Notes under the pieces: generated by a model
The model's database searches: none
The model's input: the letters and a program-made list of their open reading frames with translations, nothing else
What the model was told of the DNA's origin: nothing
Assembly: GCA_002449145.1 (NCBI GenBank)
Contig: DKCG01000041.1
Coordinates: forward strand, 34,125 to 98,124
Reading direction: 5' to 3'
DNA from: Christensenella sp. UBA6880
Lineage (GTDB): Bacteria; Bacillota; Clostridia; Christensenellales; CAG-917
DNA length: 64,000 bases
Made by a program: the position numbers and the translations under genes
In this document: piece by piece, positions 61,077 to 64,000 of the stretch
Layout: the number at the start of each line of letters is the position of its first letter
Numbering within the stretch: position 1 is the first letter of the stretch

Positions 61077-62257
61077 AGAGCGTTCACCTTGTCGAGAATG
61101 ACGTCGGCAAGTTCTCTCTTGCTCACTTTTCCGCTTTCAAACTCGTTGCCGTCGTTGTCGATTATCGTTGCGACGTTGGTATCTACGTCAAATCCCGCGC
61201 CCTCGACGGTAACGTCGTTTGCGACCACGAGGTCGGCGTGCTTCTTTTTGAGTTTGCCTTTGGCGTTTTCAATCAGATTTTCGGTTTCGGCGGAAAATAC
61301 GACGAGTTTTCTTTCGCCCTTCTTTTCGCCGAGCGTTTTTGCGATGTCGGGATTTTTGACGAGTTCGAGGGTCAGCGTGTCGCTCTTGACCTTTTGCGAA
61401 AACGTGTTTTTCACCTTGTAGTCGGCAGGTGCGGCTGCCATTATCGCAACGTCGCAAGAGTCGAACTCCGCATTGCAAGCGTCGAGCATTTCTTGCGTCG
61501 TGGTGACGTGAATTGCTTTTTCGACGCATTTTGGCACGTCAACCTTGACGTTTCCGTACACGAAAACGACGCTTCCGCCTCTGTCCGCAACCGCTTCGGC
61601 AAGTGCCTTGCCCATCTTTCCGCTCGAATGATTTGCGATGACTCGCACGCCGTCGATTTTTTCTTCCGTACCGCCCGATGTGATAAGCACGCGCTTATTT
61701 TCAAAATCCTGCACGGGCGTGAGATAGTCCACGATTGCCTTCACTATGTCGCAAGGCTCTGCCATACGCCCTTTTCCTACGTCGCCGCAAGCCAACAGCC
61801 CAACCGCCGAATCGCAAAAAAGTACGCCGCGCTCACGCAAAGTCTGCATATTCTTTTGCGTTGCAACGTCATCGTACATATTGCAATTCATCGCGGGACA
61901 AATGAGTTTTTGAGCGTTCGAGGCAAGATACGTCGTCGTGAGCATATCGTCCGCAATGCCCTCTGCAAACTTTGCGATGACGTTTGCCGTCGCAGGGGCA
62001 ACCACCAAAATATCCGCTTTTTTTGCAAGGGATATATGGTTGATGTCAAATTCCTTGACAGGCTCGAAAGCGTTTGTGACGACGGCGGATTTTGCGAGCG
62101 TTTGGAAGGTCAAAGGCGTGACGAACTCGCGGGCATTATCAGTCATAATAACGTCCACGTTTGCGCCCGACTTCTTGAGCCTCGATACGATTTCGCACGC
62201 TTTGTAAACGGCGATACCGCCGCTTACGCCCAAAACCACGTTTTTTCCGTACAGCAT
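61073..62257 (-). CDS. coaBC: Phosphopantothenoylcysteine decarboxylase / phosphopantothenate-cysteine ligase
   Basis: Bifunctional coenzyme A biosynthesis enzyme. N-terminal CoaC flavoprotein domain (VLGVSGGIAVYKACEI, INHISLAKKADILVVAPATANVIAKFA with the catalytic His, CPAMNCNMYDD) to about residue 180, then CoaB domain (VLITSGGTEEKIDGVRVIANHSSGKMG pieces ITSGGTEEKIDGVR and ANHSSGKMGKALAEA). 394 residues. In CoaB the usual KK motif near residue 290 appears in the KVKSDTLTLELVKNPDI segment. Confidence 0.95.
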   Translation of the reverse strand: MLYGKNVVLGVSGGIAVYKACEIVSRLKKSGANVDVIMTDNAREFVTPLTFQTLAKSAVVTNAFEPVKEFDINHISLAKKADILVVAPATANVIAKFAEGIADDMLTTTYLASNAQKLICPAMNCNMYDDVATQKNMQTLRERGVLFCDSAVGLLACGDVGKGRMAEPCDIVKAIVDYLTPVQDFENKRVLITSGGTEEKIDGVRVIANHSSGKMGKALAEAVADRGGSVVFVYGNVKVDVPKCVEKAIHVTTTQEMLDACNAEFDSCDVAIMAAAPADYKVKNTFSQKVKSDTLTLELVKNPDIAKTLGEKKGERKLVVFSAETENLIENAKGKLKKKHADLVVANDVTVEGAGFDVDTNVATIIDNDGNEFESGKVSKRELADVILDKVNAL

Positions 62258-62308
62258 AATAAGCCTCGTTTCAATCGAGATTGAAAAATCGTCGTAATAC
62301 CGTTCGGA

Positions 62309-62503
62309 TTAGTCGCGAACGATTTTGATTTTGTCTTCGTAGATTTCCTTGCAAGCGAGCGAAATGGGTTTCAAACCGCTCTTTTCAAGGTAACTGCTTT
62401 CGGTCGTTGCGAGTTCGCGCGCGCGTTTTGCAACGGCGACGGTAAGTGCGTATCTGCACTCTGCGTGTTTGATGAGTTTGTCGATGGGGGGATCGATCAT
62501 CAT
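62309..62503 (-). CDS. rpoZ: RNA polymerase omega subunit
   Basis: Small subunit that helps assemble RNA polymerase. 64 residues: PPIDKLIKHAECRYALTVAVAKRARELA is the classic omega N-terminal helix region (pieces IDKLIKHAECRYALTVAVAK and RARELA), followed by KPISLACKEIYEDKIKIV. GGAGG lies 9 nt before the first of two ATGs. Confidence 0.93.
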   Translation of the reverse strand: MMIDPPIDKLIKHAECRYALTVAVAKRARELATTESSYLEKSGLKPISLACKEIYEDKIKIVRD

Positions 62504-62595
62504 AGTTTGTTTCCTCCGATTGAGTATGTAAATTTGTTTTGTTTTTATGTTTACGCTTTGTGAGCGAGTTTTTACGATGTTTTTTATTGCTCTGC

Positions 62596-63168
62596 TTATT
62601 TAAGTTCCGCCCTTCTTTTTTCGAGGTAGTTTACGATTTTGTCGGCGCAAACGTCTGCAACGTCGTTTATCACGACAAAGTCGTAGTACGGTATGCACTT
62701 TCTTTCAAACTCGATTTCGTCAAGGCGTTTTTTGAGAGAATCGGGCGTTTCGCTACCTCTGCCGATAAGGCGTTTTTTGAGTTCTTCGAGAGACGGCGGA
62801 TTGATGAATATCGTCACGCAATCGGGATACACTTTTTTGATGTTCATTGCGCCCACGCTATTGATGTCGAGCAGCACGTCGAAGCCTTGATTGCGCTTCG
62901 TTTCCACTTCGCATTTGAGAGTGCCGTAGCAGTTTGTGAAAGTGCGGGTGTATTCCACAAATTCGTCGTTGTCGGCGCGCTTTACAAACTCGTCCTCGGT
63001 GATGAAATAGTAATCCACGCCCTCTTTTTCGCCGTTTCTCGGCTTTCTCGAAGTGCAGGACACCGAAAATCTCAGATTCGGCATCTTTTGGAACATTTTT
63101 GATATAACGGTACTTTTGCCCACGCCGCTGAATCCCGACACGACGATGAGCAATCCTTTGTTGTGCAT
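62596..63168 (-). CDS. gmk: Guanylate kinase
   Basis: Phosphorylates GMP to GDP. 190 residues with P-loop SGFSGVGKSTVISKM (residues about 11-25), CTSRKPRNGEKEGVDYYFI (GMP-binding, pieces TSRKPRNGEKEGVDYYF) and LLDINSVGAMNIKK. Preceded by yicC 29 nt upstream; the small remA gene usually between them in Firmicutes is absent. Confidence 0.96.
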   Translation of the reverse strand: MHNKGLLIVVSGFSGVGKSTVISKMFQKMPNLRFSVSCTSRKPRNGEKEGVDYYFITEDEFVKRADNDEFVEYTRTFTNCYGTLKCEVETKRNQGFDVLLDINSVGAMNIKKVYPDCVTIFINPPSLEELKKRLIGRGSETPDSLKKRLDEIEFERKCIPYYDFVVINDVADVCADKIVNYLEKRRAELK

Positions 63169-63197
63169 AATCGTTTACCTTCCGGATTGAATATTCG

Positions 63198-64000
63198 TCA
63201 TTCGACGTTTGCGGCTTGTTCGCGCATTTTTTCTATCTCGTTCTTGATTGCAAGAACTTCATTCGTGATTCGCATATCGTTTGCTTTCGAGCCTATAGTG
63301 TTGGTTTCTCTGTTGAACTCTTGTACGAGGAAGTCCATTTTGCGCCCGACGGGTTCGTTTGCCTCGAGAAGCGAGCGCATATTCGCGATATGAGTGGAAA
63401 GTCTCGTGATTTCCTCGTCTATTGCGCAATGGTCGGCGTAGAGCGCGACTTCGGTTGCGAGGCGTTGTTTGTCGATGAGCGACGGCTCGACCACTTCGGC
63501 GATTCGAGCGTTGAGATTGGCTCTGTAATCCTCAACCACTTTCGGCGCAAACTCTTTGATATGTTCGAGGCAATCTTTGATTGAATCGAGTTTCTTTACG
63601 AAATCGACCTTTTGCGATTGACCTTCTTTTTCACGCATAGATTTGAGATTTTCAAGCGCAAGATTCACTGCTTCGAGAGTCATTTCGCAAAGCAAATCCT
63701 CGTCCTCGACCGCTTCTTGTCTCGTCACTATGTCGCCGACTTTCAAGAGAGTCGAAACCGTCACGTCGTTTTCGAGTCCGGTGCCGTCCGTAAGTTTTTT
63801 AACAGCAGCAAGATAATTGTTTGCAAGTTCGAGATCCACCGTGTACGCGCCCTCGTCCGTCGACGATTGTTCATAGGTGAGATAAAGATCGACGTGACCT
63901 CTCGATATTGCCTTGGAAACGGCTTTTTTCAATTTGTCCTCCACGAACAAGAAGTTGCGAGGAAGTTTGAAATTACAATCCAAAAACCTGTGATTTACGG
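63198..64000 (-). CDS. yicC: YicC family endoribonuclease, 5' end beyond window
   Basis: The minus-strand frame is open through the window edge: reading in from 64000 gives VNHRFLDCNFKLPRN, the conserved early part of YicC (RSVNHRFLD...LPR, usually at residue 20-30), so the start codon lies outside. An internal TTG at 63983 is not the start. YicC proteins have been reported to be endoribonucleases acting on small RNA. Visible conserved parts include SRGHVDLYLTYE near the start, KLDSIKDCLEHI in the middle and the C-terminal GRKMDFLVQEFNRETNTIGSKAND (pieces GRKMDFLVQEFNRETNT and IGSKANDMRIT). Confidence 0.93.
   Translation of the reverse strand, partial: VNHRFLDCNFKLPRNFLFVEDKLKKAVSKAISRGHVDLYLTYEQSSTDEGAYTVDLELANNYLAAVKKLTDGTGLENDVTVSTLLKVGDIVTRQEAVEDEDLLCEMTLEAVNLALENLKSMREKEGQSQKVDFVKKLDSIKDCLEHIKEFAPKVVEDYRANLNARIAEVVEPSLIDKQRLATEVALYADHCAIDEEITRLSTHIANMRSLLEANEPVGRKMDFLVQEFNRETNTIGSKANDMRITNEVLAIKNEIEKMREQAANVE

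Overview
The window is a chromosomal stretch of a low-GC Gram-positive bacterium (Firmicutes, class Clostridia or a close uncultured relative). The evidence is gene order: rpsB-tsf-pyrH-frr-uppS-cdsA-dxr-rseP-ispG, rimP-nusA-ylxR-ylxQ-infB-rbfA-nrnA-truB-ribF, and yicC-gmk-rpoZ-coaBC-priA-def-fmt-rsmB-rlmN-rsgA-rpe-spoVM-rpmB-yloU-fakA-recG all follow the Firmicutes plan. Shine-Dalgarno motifs are mostly of the GGAGG/GAGGTG type and several sigma-A-type promoters (often TTGCAA, 17 bp, TATAAT) can be read. A 28-residue SpoVM-like ORF suggests a sporulating lineage. I see no tRNA, CRISPR array, prophage or insertion sequence. Nearly everything is housekeeping.

Layout. 1-410: leader and promoter of rpsB. 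411-9329 (+): translation factors, UMP kinase, ribosome recycling, then undecaprenyl/phospholipid/MEP-isoprenoid genes. 9372-10964 (+): a PolC-derived protein with N-terminal, OB and exonuclease domains but no PHP or polymerase core. 11139-20118 (+): rimP-nusA-infB operon, nanoRNase, TruB, RibF and an endonuclease IV-like protein. 20119-20851: AT-rich, gene-free, with terminators and a 22-bp perfect palindrome. 20852-29292 (-): miaB-mutS-mutL-miaA-ynbB. 29449-31743 (+): class A penicillin-binding protein. 31849-40326 (-): pheS-pheT-mutS2-small membrane protein-cysteine desulfurase-thiI. 40667-42043 (-): unknown membrane-anchored protein. 42143-42461 (+): RNase P RNA. 42669-48480 (-): the OLE RNA neighbourhood (OLE RNA, OapA, TlyA, NadK, ArgR, RecN), interrupted by one oppositely oriented small membrane-protein gene. 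48516-64000 (-, except rpmB): recG back to yicC, which runs off the window end.

Most interesting point: the 575-nt gene-free block at 47906-48480 (-) has its own strong promoter, an 8-bp pairing between its 5' and 3' ends, and sits directly upstream of a multi-pass membrane protein with a DxxxD motif and then tlyA, nadK, argR and recN. That is the described context of OLE RNA and its membrane partner OapA. Other unusual points are the PolC fragment, a MutS2 without its Smr nuclease domain, two divergent promoters that appear to give nearly leaderless mRNAs (nadK and a 107-residue protein), a 128-bp foldback element after pyrH, a tandem hairpin array between rpe and rsgA, and the absence of proS, prpC/prkC, thiN and remA from their usual places.
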